Assembly: GCA_002077065.1 (NCBI GenBank)
Contig: NAJO01000049.1
Coordinates: 186,001 to 250,000, forward strand
Direction of reading: 5' to 3'
From: Cryoendolithus antarcticus
Lineage: Eukaryota; Ascomycota; Dothideomycetes; Cladosporiales; Cladosporiaceae
DNA: 64,000 nt
The translations under genes were made by a program, and so were the position numbers. Every line of letters starts with the position of its first letter. Position 1 is the first letter of the stretch. The notes under the pieces are model-generated. The model had not been told where the DNA came from, searched no databases, and saw only the letters and a program-made list of their open reading frames with translations. Below are positions 33,942 through 44,173 of the stretch, in pieces.

Positions 33942-34649
33942 TGTATTGGGACACTGCGTGTTATCGTTGTACAAGATCCAAGACAAAAAAGCGAAATTCG
34001 GAAAGAGCGTGGGGGTTCCTTCCCAAAATGGACAGGTCACGTGCTCCCACGAAATGGCCTCGCACGCGGCGGGCCACTCGAAGGATCCAAGAAGTCGACA
34101 CTGCCTGCGTATACGGCGCTGTGATTTCAACTTGTTGCTCGAGCTGCTTGGAAGAGTTGCTGGAGTGGACGCCGCTTTCGCCGATAGCTCAACCCCATAT
34201 GTACTATCGCGGTGCGGCATTTGGCAGCCTTCTCCTACCAGGTGAATCGCTGCGTGGGCCGCTTCTTCAATGACTTGCGTACCGAGTCCGCTATGCCCAG
34301 AGGCCCGAGTGGCAATCGCTATCGTGTACTGTGCGCACTGGAGCAGAACGATTCGCTAGTGGCGACAAGTAGCACTGTAGACGTGGGAGACACATTGAAG
34401 ATCACTTTTGAAGATCGCTGGCAAAGTGAGATTGGAAGTAAGGTCATTCGTCAGGATTGCCAGGCTAGAAGAAATGGAAACCGAATACTTCGCTGTGCTA
34501 GCGCTTATCAAGTGCATGGCACACGTCGTTCGACCAACAAGCACATCGCGTGCGCCCGCTGTCATGCCCACAACCATCAATCATGCAGGTCATCTCCTTG
34601 CTCATGCCGAAGCAGACAGCTGCAAACACGACCCCTCCACACCTCAGAA
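33942..34649. other. Intergenic, no recognised gene
   Basis: About 700 bp between the tRNA gene and the calmodulin stop. The open plus frame that spans into calmodulin is antisense to it and not coding. Confidence 0.4.
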
Positions 34650-35395
34650 CTACTTCTGCATCATCAACTGCACAAACTCGTTATCTGCACACCACAAGTC
34701 AGCGCACCACCCCTCACACCCCTCAACACACACAAGACACTCACAATCAATCCTCCCATCCCCATCCTGATCCGCCTCCCGTATCATCTCATCCACCTCA
34801 TCATCCGTCAGCTTCTCCCCAATACTCGTCATGACATGCCTCAGCTCCGCCGCCGAAATAAACCCATTGTTGTCGCGGTCAAACACTTTAAAGGCCTCGC
34901 GGATCTCCTCCTCGGAGTCCGTGTCTTTCATTTTACGCGCCATCATGGTCAGGAACTCGGGGAAGTCGATTGTGCCGTTGTTGTCGGCGTCGACTTCGTT
35001 GATCATGTCTTGGAGTTCGGACTCGGAGGGGTTTTGGCCGAGGGAGCGCATCACGGTGCCGAGTTCTTTGGTGGTGATTTGGCCTGGTAGACTGCGTTAG
35101 TCGCAAGGGGTTCATGTCGTCGAGACCTGTCAAGACATACCATCGCCGTCCTTGTCCTGGGGTTTGCTGTTAGCATTGCGATTGTGAGAGTGGTGGGGCA
35201 GGATCTTTAACGCACGAAGAGTGAGAACGCCTCCTTGAACTCCGACACTTGCTCTTCAGTCAATGAATCCGCCTGTATGGTCCCTCAATGTCAGCAGAGT
35301 TCGCCGAGCCATGTTGTCTTCCACGTGGGGCTTGTTTTCTTCGCTGCCTCATCGCGGGGTACGCAATGAAGCTCAGACGGGCGCGATCATACCAT
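34650..35395 (-). CDS. CMD1: Calmodulin
   Basis: Five exons: 35395-35393, 35272-35216, 35156-35141, 35083-34745 and 34684-34650 give exactly 149 aa. Exon 1 is only the ATG, and exon 3 is 16 nt. The four EF-hand loops are intact: [36 protein letters not shown] and [12 protein letters not shown], with C-terminus FVQLMMQK. The sequence looks like the near-invariant calmodulin of filamentous ascomycetes. It is the cytosolic Ca2+ sensor that activates calcineurin and CaM kinases. Introns are 120, 59, 57 and 60 nt. The gene is divergent from the Tlg2-like SNARE gene across 376 bp. Confidence 0.98.
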
Positions 35396-35771
35396 GATTG
35401 TGGTGGTCGGCGTATGTAGGGTGTGGGTGAGTCTTGGTGGGATGAGAGAAGATTGGCAACGGAGTTTGAGACCAATCGAGTGTTTGTAGGACGAACGTCG
35501 AGAACAAACAGACTTCCGGTGAATGATTGCAGGGCAGTTCGTCACAAGCTGGCGCGAAGTGGGCGAGCGGGCGGTGCGGGTGCAACCGAGCAGGGCGAGA
35601 CAAGGGCAGGCGCGACTGACTCGTGCGAACTGTGCCTGGCAACAGCTATGTCGGACACGAGATAGTTATATCTCTTTCATTGCACACAGCCTCAGCAGGT
35701 CACACGATGGGGACGAGTGAGAGAGTTCGATAGCGCATGATGCCCTAGTCTCCACGCTACCTGACTTCGCC
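35396..35771. other. Divergent promoter, calmodulin and Tlg2-like gene
   Basis: 376 bp shared by the two starts. I see no clear TATA box or other site I can support. Confidence 0.4.
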
Positions 35772-37006
35772 ATGTCCACGGCCCACAACCTGGGCGCCTG
35801 GCGCGATAGAACAAACCTGTACGCCCTGCTTCGCCTACCTGCCTCAGAGCCCCAGACTAATCTGACACCCACAGCTTCATATCCTACCGCCAGTCTTACG
35901 CGCATCATCCCGCCAAACGACCCCGCTACAATGGCCCCACCGGCGACTTCGACTCCGAGTCCGCCGGCCTGCTCAACCCCAATGATGGCGACGCGGTCAT
36001 CGAGATGGACGTCCTCCCTCCCCGCTGGCTAGACATTCAAGATGAGATCGCGCAGCACCTCACGGACGTCTCGACTCGCATGCGGCGGCTGGATCAGATG
36101 CACGCCAAGCACGTGCTGCCCGGGTTTGACGACGAGAGCGTCAAGGCTAAGGAGGAGAGGGAGATTGAGGCTCTGACGCAGGAAATCACGCGCGGCTTCA
36201 CGAGTTGTCAAGTCGCTATTCGGCGCGTGGATAAGCTTGTTGCTGAGCAAGCGCGCACGCAGCAGTCGAGAGGCGGGCTGACGAAGGAAGACGAGACGAT
36301 GGCAAGGAATCTGAAGATGAGTCTTGCCGCTAGGGTGGGCGAAGTAAGCACCACGTTCCGCAAAAAGCAGACGGCGTATCTGAAGAAATTGCGCTCTTTG
36401 AACGGTCTCCCATCCACTCTTGATTCCCGATCCGCGACACCTTCGCTGGCAGCCAACCCCTATACCGATCCAGCAATGCAAGACTCCGAGCTAGATCGCA
36501 GCTCCGCGCAGTCGACTCTACTACAAACCGCGCAAGTGCGCCGACGAACAGGCCTCCAAGATTCAGCCATCGAGCAACGCGAACGCGAGATTGAAAGCAT
36601 CGCCCAAGGCGTGATAGACTTATCCAACATGTTCCAGGAGCTGCAGACTATGGTCATCGACCAGGGCTCACTGTTGGATCGCATCGATTACAACGTAGAG
36701 CGTACAGCGGAGCATGTCAAGGCTGCGGATAAGGAGTTGACGGTTGCTACGGGGTATCAGAAGAAAAGCACGAAGAGGAAGGTGTTGCTGTTGTTGATAC
36801 TGCTGGTTGTTGGGATGTTCATCTTGCTTATGGTCAAGCCCAGGAGCCGGGAGAGTGCTGTGGCTGCGCCGCCGAGCGAGGCACCAAAGCCGCCAGAGGA
36901 GCTGCCGCCGAGGAGTGCGATGGAGACGAGAATCACGACTAGAAACCTGGAGTGGAAGCAGAGACGGCGGCGAGTGGTGCATGGGAGTAGTGTAATGATA
37001 ATGTAG
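35772..37006 (+). CDS. TLG2: Tlg2/syntaxin-16-type Qa-SNARE
   Basis: Exons 35772-35818 and 35875-37006 with a 56-nt intron (CT|C) give 392 aa. The N-terminal peptide WRDRTNLFISYRQSYAHHP is the family's conserved start; in yeast the Tlg2 N-terminus binds Vps45. A three-helix Habc region follows (IQDEIAQHLTDVSTRM...). The SNARE motif runs from EREIESIAQGVIDLSNMF through the central Gln of FQELQTMVIDQGSLLDRID to AADKELTVATGYQKK. A single C-terminal anchor (VLLLLILLVVGMFILLMV) follows, with about 55 residues beyond it, longer than in yeast. Tlg2 acts in endosome-to-TGN fusion. Confidence 0.95.
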
Positions 37007-37151
37007 CAGTATATCTGGCTAAACGCGCAGCCAGCCAAACCTCATAATGATGTACCCAGGACCTGTTACCTTGAGCTTCGTGCACACCTCAGCACCTGTT
37101 GCTCGCCGTTCGGCAATCCCGCACACTGCCCGCCTTCATCTCCTCACCTCC

Positions 37152-37871
37152 TCACCATGGCACCTCCGCCCCAGTATAAGTGAAAAACTTCCCATTGCTC
37201 TTCTCCTCTAGCCCATGAATACACCTCAACATCCCCCCAATACTCTCCTCCGGCTCCAACACCGCGCCCTCCCCTCCCATCCTCGTCTTCACCCACCCCG
37301 GGTCCATAGCCACGACCACAGCGCCCTTGAGCTTCTCCCTCACCTCCCCGCTCTGCTGCACGCTCAAAGCGCAGAGTGCAGCCTTGGAAATACTGTAAGT
37401 GGCGCACTTACGCGGGGTGATGGAGAGGGAGACGGCCATGCTGCCGAGGCCGGAACTCATATTCACTATCCTGACATTGTCGGCTAGGAGGCCAGCCTCG
37501 AGAAGGAACTGCGTCGTTTTCGCCGGCCCGATGACGTTTACGCGGATCTGCTCGTCGAGATCTGAGGGGTTTATGGAGAGGGCGGTTTGCTCGGGCACGG
37601 TGTTTATGCCGGCGTTGTTGATGAGGTAGTCGATTTTGCTCCCGGAGAGCGCGGACTTGACTTCCCCGACGAAGGACTTGATGCTGTTGAGGGAGGCGGT
37701 GTCGCAGGTGAGGAAGTGGGTTTTCTCGGAAGCAACTTTCTTGACGTCGGTGTGGTCTGTGGAGGAGGAGCGGGAAGTGGCGATGATGGTATCGGAGGTG
37801 TCTTTGGCGAGCTGGCGGACGAACTCCAGACCGAGGCCGCGATTGGCGCCGGTTACTATGTATGTAGGCAT
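37152..37871 (-). CDS. Short-chain dehydrogenase/reductase (C-factor-like)
   Basis: 239 aa, single exon; I start at the ATG (37871), nine codons into the longer GTG-led frame. The SDR landmarks are complete: cofactor motif TGANRGLGLEF, structural NNAG, catalytic Ser in NMSSGLGSM, catalytic YSISK, and VAMDPGWVKTRMGG. Ser or Thr after the first strand and the Arg pair suggest NADP(H). The pattern resembles the C-factor-like SDR subgroup, whose fungal substrates are mostly unknown. It is convergent with the Tlg2-like gene (145 bp apart). Confidence 0.93.
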   Translation of the reverse strand: MPTYIVTGANRGLGLEFVRQLAKDTSDTIIATSRSSSTDHTDVKKVASEKTHFLTCDTASLNSIKSFVGEVKSALSGSKIDYLINNAGINTVPEQTALSINPSDLDEQIRVNVIGPAKTTQFLLEAGLLADNVRIVNMSSGLGSMAVSLSITPRKCATYSISKAALCALSVQQSGEVREKLKGAVVVAMDPGWVKTRMGGEGAVLEPEESIGGMLRCIHGLEEKSNGKFFTYTGAEVPW

Positions 37872-38597
37872 CCTGAGGGAAGTGTCCTTGCCTTTCACTC
37901 TTCTCCTGGGCGCTGTGAGATGTGGGAGGGTTTGGTGGATCAGATGCTGGTCTTAGAGAGCGCAAAAGGGAATATGACAGAGAAAAGATGAAATACTTGT
38001 GGGAAGAGACTTGACCTAGTCAATGGTTTCTGCGAGGCATGAATCCAGCCAGCCACGTTGCTTCTCCAATATGTTGCGAGTGAGCGCATGGTGACATGTG
38101 GTCTGTCGTACTGCATTCGATTTTGTCACTGTGCCGCTACAGCTGCGGCTAATCCAAGCTCTCACTCTTTACCCGGGCCGAAAATACCGGCCATCTGGGT
38201 GTACTTTTGTCCGCCATGTTTCTTCGTCGGAAAGAGTTTCACATCCTCCCTTTGTGAAGATGTTTTCGCGGGGTCATCGTGCCGCTGAGAGTCCATCAAA
38301 CATCTGGTGCTTGCTTCAACCACAATTGCCATCCCCCGAAAGAGACGGCGTCCGCCCGCTGATCGTCCAAAGACGAACCTGAGACAGCTTGGTTGCCACT
38401 TCAGTCAGCCACAGCACGAGCCCGCCGTGTCCTCGCAGTCGTGATGCGCATATCACATGGTGCCGAAGTTGTGCTGGCGCAGCTGAGGTGGGATTCGCAC
38501 GCTGGTCGTTGTCCTTGTTCGACCAAGGAAGCGTCGTTTCCGTCCATGGCCCTCAGGTCATATGCTAATTCCAATAGTGTCGTACATCCGCAGATCC
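37872..38597. other. Intergenic, no recognised gene
   Basis: About 725 bp between the SDR start and the Nip7 stop. Only short, unsupported frames. Confidence 0.4.
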
Positions 38598-39227
38598 TCA
38601 AGTCGTGAACAGTGTGTCTTCCTCGCGCAGGTACTCGCCCACATCAGCCTGCCTGAAGACCACAATGCCAGTAGGATCTAGTCGTCGTCCCTCCGCAGTC
38701 GATCGTGCAGTCACCCCGAATCCCTACAATGCGTCAGCCCTCTCCGTCTCGCTCATCGATGTTATGCTTCAACTTACCAACGGCGTATCGCTCATACTCA
38801 GCACCACCACCCCCTGATGCTCAGGACAGTCCTCACTCCACCGTCCCACATGCGCCTTAACAACATGCCCGCCATACAGAAACGGCATCTCTCCATTCGC
38901 TTTGACCCAGACCTTATACCTTGCATGCGGCGCTATCACATCCAATGCAGTGATATGCAGCCTGAACTTTCCAGTCTTTGTGAATTTTCCAAGGCATGTC
39001 CCCAAGGAGAGGAGCTGATCGCGGGCGACGGAGGTGGCGAGATTGGCGAGCGATTCGCGCACGTAGTAGACGCGGTCTTTTTGGATGCGGAAGACATAGC
39101 GATCCGGGGTGGAGGCTTTGGCGGCGGAGGGAGCGGTGTCTGTGAGGAGGTTGTTGAGGCTGCGGCCGGTGTAGTTGGCCAGCTTTTCGAAGAGAGTCTT
39201 CGTCTCGGTGTCGGTGAGTTGGCGCAT
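38598..39227 (-). CDS. NIP7: 60S ribosome biogenesis factor Nip7
   Basis: Exons 39227-38778 and 38723-38598 with a 54-nt intron (phase 0) give 191 aa. The start is set at [20 protein letters not shown], the family N-terminus. [55 protein letters not shown] and the C-terminal [36 protein letters not shown] match Nip7 throughout, including the PUA domain. It has a roughly 10-residue insertion ([12 protein letters not shown]) near residue 25 compared with yeast (181). Nip7 binds pre-27S rRNA in the nucleolus. It is divergent from Noc3. Confidence 0.97.
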
Positions 39228-39438
39228 CTTGGTGGAATGCTCTGGTTTTGTGGAGTGCAAGAGGGTGAGTTGCGATAAAAATATATGAGTGTCAATCTCG
39301 AGATCTTCACATGCGAGCCGGAGAAAATTCCCCGCGAAGTCAAAAAAGTTGACATCAGAATTGAATCACGACGGGAACTTTACAGATGTAGTCAGAGCAA
39401 TTACACACACTGCGACAACATTTGGAATCACCGCAGCG
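39228..39438. promoter_or_regulatory. Shared bidirectional promoter of Nip7 and Noc3
   Basis: Only 211 bp separate the two start codons of two 60S-biogenesis genes. It contains A-rich tracts (GCGATAAAAATAT and a GTCAA-AAAAG-TTGAC inverted repeat). Co-regulation is inference from the arrangement. Confidence 0.55.
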
Positions 39439-41454
39439 ATGGCACAAGAGCCTGCTCCCAAACGTCGTCGCCTCTCCCCGCCTGGCGATGCCCTCCCTGG
39501 CTTCACCAAATGGAATCTCGAGCAAGACTACGAGAATCGCTCTCGAAAGTCCAAGAAAGATGCTCAGCACAAGAAGCTCCCCATCAAGACCGCAGACGGC
39601 GAGATCATCGAACAAGCTCCCGAGCCTGAGACTACGAAGGACGAAGATGCCGACAGCTTCCTCGCCAGCGACGATGAAGTCGACAGTGGTGTTGCGGACG
39701 TCGAGGCCGATCGCTTGCCAAAGCAGCCGCAGCTGTCGAGTAAGGAGCAAATTTTGCAGGCAAAGGAGGATCTAGCGAGGATGGCTAGTATGCTGAGCGA
39801 GGATCCGGAGGAGCACATCGGGCTTCTTGGGCCGCTGGCTGAAATCGCGGATTCAAAAAACGTCACGGTGAAGAAGCTCGGGCTGGCTACGCAGTTGGCG
39901 GTGTTCAAGGACATCATACCCGGTTATCGAGTCCGGCCGCTTGGGAAAGATGACATGCAGGCGAAGGTGAGCAGAGATGTGAGGAATCTGAGGTCGTTCG
40001 AGCAGGGGCTGCTGGGAGGGTATAAGCGTTATGTGTATGCCTTGCAGAAACTGGCGAAAGGGAGTGGATCCAATGATTCAAACACTGCGAGTCTCGGCAC
40101 CGTGGCGATTGCGTGCACATGTACGCTGTTGGAGACTGCGCCGCACTTCAATCTGAGGAACGAGCTTATTGGGATAGTGGTGGGCAAGCTTTCGGGCAGG
40201 CCTTCAGCGGGCCTTGACCAGGACTTCGCGCGATGTCTAGCTGCACTGGAATACGTCTTCAAGGACGACGATAGCGGGCACATTAGTCTCGAAGCTGTTG
40301 CGCAGCTGGCGAAGATGCTGAAGACGAAGAACTACCACATCCACGAAGGCGTGCTGAATACATTCCTCCACCTGCGACTACTGAACGAGTTCAGCGGTAA
40401 GGCTTCGACAGAGCGGGTCGACAAAGCTGCGCCGCGAGAAGAGTGGCCGAATGGCAAGAAGCCCAAAGCATACAAGAAGGAGTTCCGCACGAAGCGGGAG
40501 AAGAAAGTCATGCGCGAAAGGAAAGAAGTTGCCAAGGAGATGAAGGAGGCAGACGCGACGGTGTCTTACGAAGAGCGCGACAAGAACCAAGCTGAGACGC
40601 TCAAGCTTGTGTTCATCGCCTATTTTCGCATCCTCAAGGCTCGCGTAGACCATCTCATGGGCGCTGTGCTCGAGGGTCTAGCGCGTTACGCACACCTGAT
40701 CAATCAGGACTTCTTCGGCGATGTGCTGGAAGTGCTGAAAGACCTCATTGCTGAAGCAGAGGCTGACACCGAGGCGCCGAACGACGATGACGAAGAGGCC
40801 TCAGCTGCTGACACCGCAGTCGACGCTGCAATCGCAAGGAATGCAACTCGCGAGTCGCTCCTCTGTATTACCACTGCCTTCGCCTTACTACAGGGCCAAG
40901 TGGACGTCGCCAAATCCGCCACCTCCCTCTCACTCGACCTGAACTTCTTCATCACGCACCTCTATCGCCTGCTCCTCCCGCTCTCCCTCGACGCCGAATT
41001 AGAGCTAAGCTCACGCACAGCAACCCTCAAAGATCCCAACAGCTTGCCTACTCCCTCCGCAGACTCCCGCGTCAATGTCGCCACAACGACCGTTCTACTC
41101 CTGCGCTCCCTCTCCGCCGTCCTCCTCCCGCCAACCTCGACAAAATCCGTCCCCCCACTCCGAGTCGCAGCTTTTACGAAGCAGCTGCTAAGTGCGAGTC
41201 TGCATGTCCCACAAAAGAGCTCCGTAGCCTTGCTCGGCTTGCTGAATCAAGTAGCGAAGACGCATACAAGAAAGGTAGCTGGACTGTGGAACACTGAAGA
41301 GAGGAAGGGTGATGGCGTCTTCGATCCTAATGCTGGGCTAGAGGGAGCCAACCCTATGGCTGCGACTGCATGGGATGGGGAATTGCTGAGATTGCATTTC
41401 GATCCGAAGATCAGGGAGAGTGTGAAGATGTTGGAGAGGAGTGTGAGGGAGTGA
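39439..41454 (+). CDS. NOC3: Nucleolar complex protein 3 (Noc3)
   Basis: 671 aa, single exon. I use the ATG at 39439 (MAQEPAPKRRRLSPPG); the frame extends upstream without an ATG. The N-terminus is basic, then acidic. The NOC3 domain spans about residues 95-200 (EEHIGLLGPLAEI, VFKDIIPGYRVRPL, RSFEQGLLGGYKRYV). A Lys/Arg-rich stretch (KKPKAYKKEFRTKREKKVM) lies in the middle. The CBF/Mak21-type domain covers about 390-620 (GLARYAHLINQDFFGDVLEVL, DLNFFITHLYRLLLPLSL). Noc3 with Noc2 escorts pre-60S particles from nucleolus to nucleoplasm and also has a described role at replication origins. Confidence 0.96.
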   Translation: MAQEPAPKRRRLSPPGDALPGFTKWNLEQDYENRSRKSKKDAQHKKLPIKTADGEIIEQAPEPETTKDEDADSFLASDDEVDSGVADVEADRLPKQPQLSSKEQILQAKEDLARMASMLSEDPEEHIGLLGPLAEIADSKNVTVKKLGLATQLAVFKDIIPGYRVRPLGKDDMQAKVSRDVRNLRSFEQGLLGGYKRYVYALQKLAKGSGSNDSNTASLGTVAIACTCTLLETAPHFNLRNELIGIVVGKLSGRPSAGLDQDFARCLAALEYVFKDDDSGHISLEAVAQLAKMLKTKNYHIHEGVLNTFLHLRLLNEFSGKASTERVDKAAPREEWPNGKKPKAYKKEFRTKREKKVMRERKEVAKEMKEADATVSYEERDKNQAETLKLVFIAYFRILKARVDHLMGAVLEGLARYAHLINQDFFGDVLEVLKDLIAEAEADTEAPNDDDEEASAADTAVDAAIARNATRESLLCITTAFALLQGQVDVAKSATSLSLDLNFFITHLYRLLLPLSLDAELELSSRTATLKDPNSLPTPSADSRVNVATTTVLLLRSLSAVLLPPTSTKSVPPLRVAAFTKQLLSASLHVPQKSSVALLGLLNQVAKTHTRKVAGLWNTEERKGDGVFDPNAGLEGANPMAATAWDGELLRLHFDPKIRESVKMLERSVRE

Positions 41455-41816
41455 GGTGCTGTATGTAGCGCTTCTGATGCGTTCGGAGAGCCAATATCAT
41501 CAAGATACCACCACTTCCAAATTCACGTGCACATTTCCGCCATTGCTATAGACTGAGGACTGGCTAATGTGAGCACGAGTCATGTGCCGGCCAAGAGTTG
41601 CACCTTCCAATTACCGCATTGGGCTTCCCCGTACTTTCCATGCGTGAACGTGGCTTCACGAGTAACATTTGGACGGCACTTTATCATTTGCGCTCCCCAC
41701 ACATCCTCTTCATAGCCCCATTGCAACTCTTCAATCGAGTTGAATTGCTCCGAACTCACGTTCTCGAATAACGGAGTCTTGACCTGCAGCGTCAAACCCC
41801 CTCTACCTCAGTCACA
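41455..41816. other. Intergenic, promoter of Sec61-beta gene
   Basis: 362 bp. Nothing beyond the promoter/terminator is expected or visible. Confidence 0.4.
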
Positions 41817-42406
41817 ATGGTACAGATCCCCAAGCTACACCCCTCCGCTTCCAAATTGCACACCACGCCGCTCCCAACTCGACAATTCACCGGGGCGGAA
41901 GATCCCTGAACTAACCTGCTTCCTACAGTCCGCTCCCCGAACCGACGCCCCCACCTCCGCGACCGCAACCGGCGCGCGCCCATCGTCCCCCAAACCCCCC
42001 GGCGGTCCCGCAACCGCAATCCGCCGTAAAGCCGCCAGCGATCTCAAGGAGAAGGCTGCGAATGTGCGGTCCACCAGCACGCGAGCGAGCGGCGCGGGAG
42101 GGAGCTCAGCGACGATGCTGAAGCTTTACACGGATGAGAGTCCTGGACTCAAGGTGGATCCGTTTGTGGTTATGGTGTTGAGTGTGGGGTTTATTATTAG
42201 TGTTGTGGGACTACATGGTGAGTTGGTTCCTTGCTTTACCTGTGGATTAGGTCGGGTAGTCAAGTGGAGGCAAGAATCTGGGATCATGTGGGAGACGGAG
42301 ACGGGCAAAGCACGAGAGGGAGGAGCGGAGTGGAGTATGGGGGATTCGAGAAGATGCTAACGAGTTTGCAGTTCTGGCCAAGATCACTAAGCGATTCTCT
42401 GGTTGA
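41817..42406 (+). CDS. SBH1: Sec61 translocon beta subunit
   Basis: Exons 41817-41819 (ATG only), 41929-42217 and 42372-42406 give 108 aa; introns are 109 and 154 nt with branches gaactaac and gctaac. The cytosolic part is Ser/Pro/Gly rich and includes AIRRKAASDLKEKAANVRS. The family core MLKLYTDESPGLKVDPFVV leads straight into the single tail anchor (VMVLSVGFIISVVGLHVLA), with KITKRFSG at the end. Sec61-beta/Sbh1 is the tail-anchored subunit of the ER protein-conducting channel. The second intron is long for this region. Confidence 0.95.
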
Positions 42407-42678
42407 GCGGATTCGGCAATAAGAGGGGCAATAAGAGGGAAAAGTACGGCGTTGGAGGGCATTTTGGGATGGCGTGTAGTGCAGCGATATACTCTGTATC
42501 GAGACCACTGTTCGAGCACCGTCAAATTGGCACCCCAGGTTTGACTCTCACTACGCCTACGAATGCTGCGCATCTTAGTTTGCGCGCCGGGTCTGGTATT
42601 CGCTTGAGTGCCTTATCGCCAGGTACAGGTGAGACGGCAAAGCGACTTTCTTCGACCATCGTGCAAGCCTGACCGCCA

Positions 42679-43680
42679 TCATCGCCTCGTCCCATTCACA
42701 TTCTTTCCCCCCTCTCCCAACTGACTCGCCACAACAGTCGCCTCCCTAACAGCCCTACTGACCGTCCCCCTCAACCCTCCCTCCTCAAGCACAACCAATC
42801 CACCGACCGTACAACCCCCTGGACTACTCACGCGGTCTCTCGCCACGGCCGGATGCTCCCCTCCCAACACCAAGCCGGACATACCCCTTACAGTCTGCGC
42901 GGCCATCCCATACGCAGACTCCTTCGGGATTCCCATCGCGATCGCTCCTAGGGCTAAGGATTCGATGAAGACGGCTGTGAATGCTGGACCGGAGCCGCAA
43001 AGCGCTGTTGCTGCGTCCATTAGGTTCGGAGGCAGGGTGGAGACGCGGCCGATGCGGCTGAAGATCCAGGTTGTGAGTTTTAGATCGTCAGCTGGGGGAG
43101 GGGGCGAGGGTGTTGAGAGCACGGTCATGGATTCGCGGATTGAGGCGGCGGTGTTGGGCATTGCGCGGATGATGGTGCATGCTCCTTCCTTGGGGACGCC
43201 GGAGGGATAGAGGATCGAGGAGATTTGCGTCTCGGGCACACCGGCCAGAATGGAGATGAGAAGTTTGCCTTGAAGTGCGTTGCGCATGTCGTCGTTGCCG
43301 AGGATTGAGGCTGTGGCGTAGGGTTTGCAGCCTAAGATGATCACGTCTGCCCCCTTCGTGGCAGCCACATTATCGTTTTGGCGGACGTTGATGGGGGTTC
43401 TGTAGTTCCCAAGTTCCTTGCGAATTCTTGCAGCACTCGAATTACTTCTCACACATGCATTGAACACCGTAGGCAATCGCTCTGGAGTGGCCTTGTCGGC
43501 CTTGTCGTCCGTCTTGCCAGCATCCAGAAACTCGAAGATGCCACCCAAGATTGCGGTTCCAAGCGTTCCTGGCCATGATCAGCTCGTATTGAGCCACATC
43601 GCGGCATGGTAAAGCATACCACAGCCAATGACGGTAAGCGTTAGACCCTTTGCCCGATCTGTAGAGTTCTCGGTGGTCAT
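42679..43680 (-). CDS. PRO3: Pyrroline-5-carboxylate reductase
   Basis: Exons 43680-43620 and 43568-42679 with a 51-nt intron (G|GA) give 316 aa. The splice restores the Rossmann motif VIGCGTLGTAILGGI. Further family landmarks: ADVIILGCKPYA, IRAMPNTAASIRESM, DAATALCGSGPAFTAVFIESLA and the C-terminal VSSPGGCTVGGLVVLEEGGL. The enzyme makes proline from P5C with NAD(P)H in the last step of proline synthesis, in the cytosol. An in-frame upstream ATG (MARDLAPDW, about 43773) could add about 31 residues; I prefer the downstream ATG, which matches the usual family length. Confidence 0.96.
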
Positions 43681-44173
43681 GTTGGCGAGCTTGTGTTTGA
43701 ACCACTGCGCTGATTTGTCTTGCTCTGCGAGAGCACCTTGGAGTATCCAGTCTGGTGCAAGATCGCGGGCCATGAAGCAGCCTTTGGAGTCCACCTATCG
43801 GATCGGTAATGATTGTATTGCCTAGATTGCACGCCTTTTATGTACTACAATGGTTGTGTACTGTATGTACCTGCATGGAATCAACGCCCTCCGACTTCTT
43901 CGTGTGGTGCCCCACTTGCCGATCACCTGTACATCACGACTATCTGGACATCACGAAGGGTATGCAAGGTCATATACGTTTCTTTCCAAGGCAAAAATCG
44001 AAAGAGAGTCTGTTTCTGAGAGATTCATGGTTCATTAGCTACGTCGAGTAGCAGTCAGGAGTTGAGCATACGATGAGGTTTCCACACGATGGCAGAACGA
44101 TAGACGATACGCTTAGGCTTGAACGCTCGCTTTTCAACATAATGTGCAATGCTACTCTCCTTCACCGGCTTGC
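43681..44173. other. Intergenic, no recognised gene
   Basis: About 490 bp between the PRO3 start and the lectin-gene stop. Nothing supported. Confidence 0.4.

Noticed and set aside
34212..35090. 292-codon plus-strand frame
   Set aside because: It runs antisense through calmodulin exons; calmodulin is certain.
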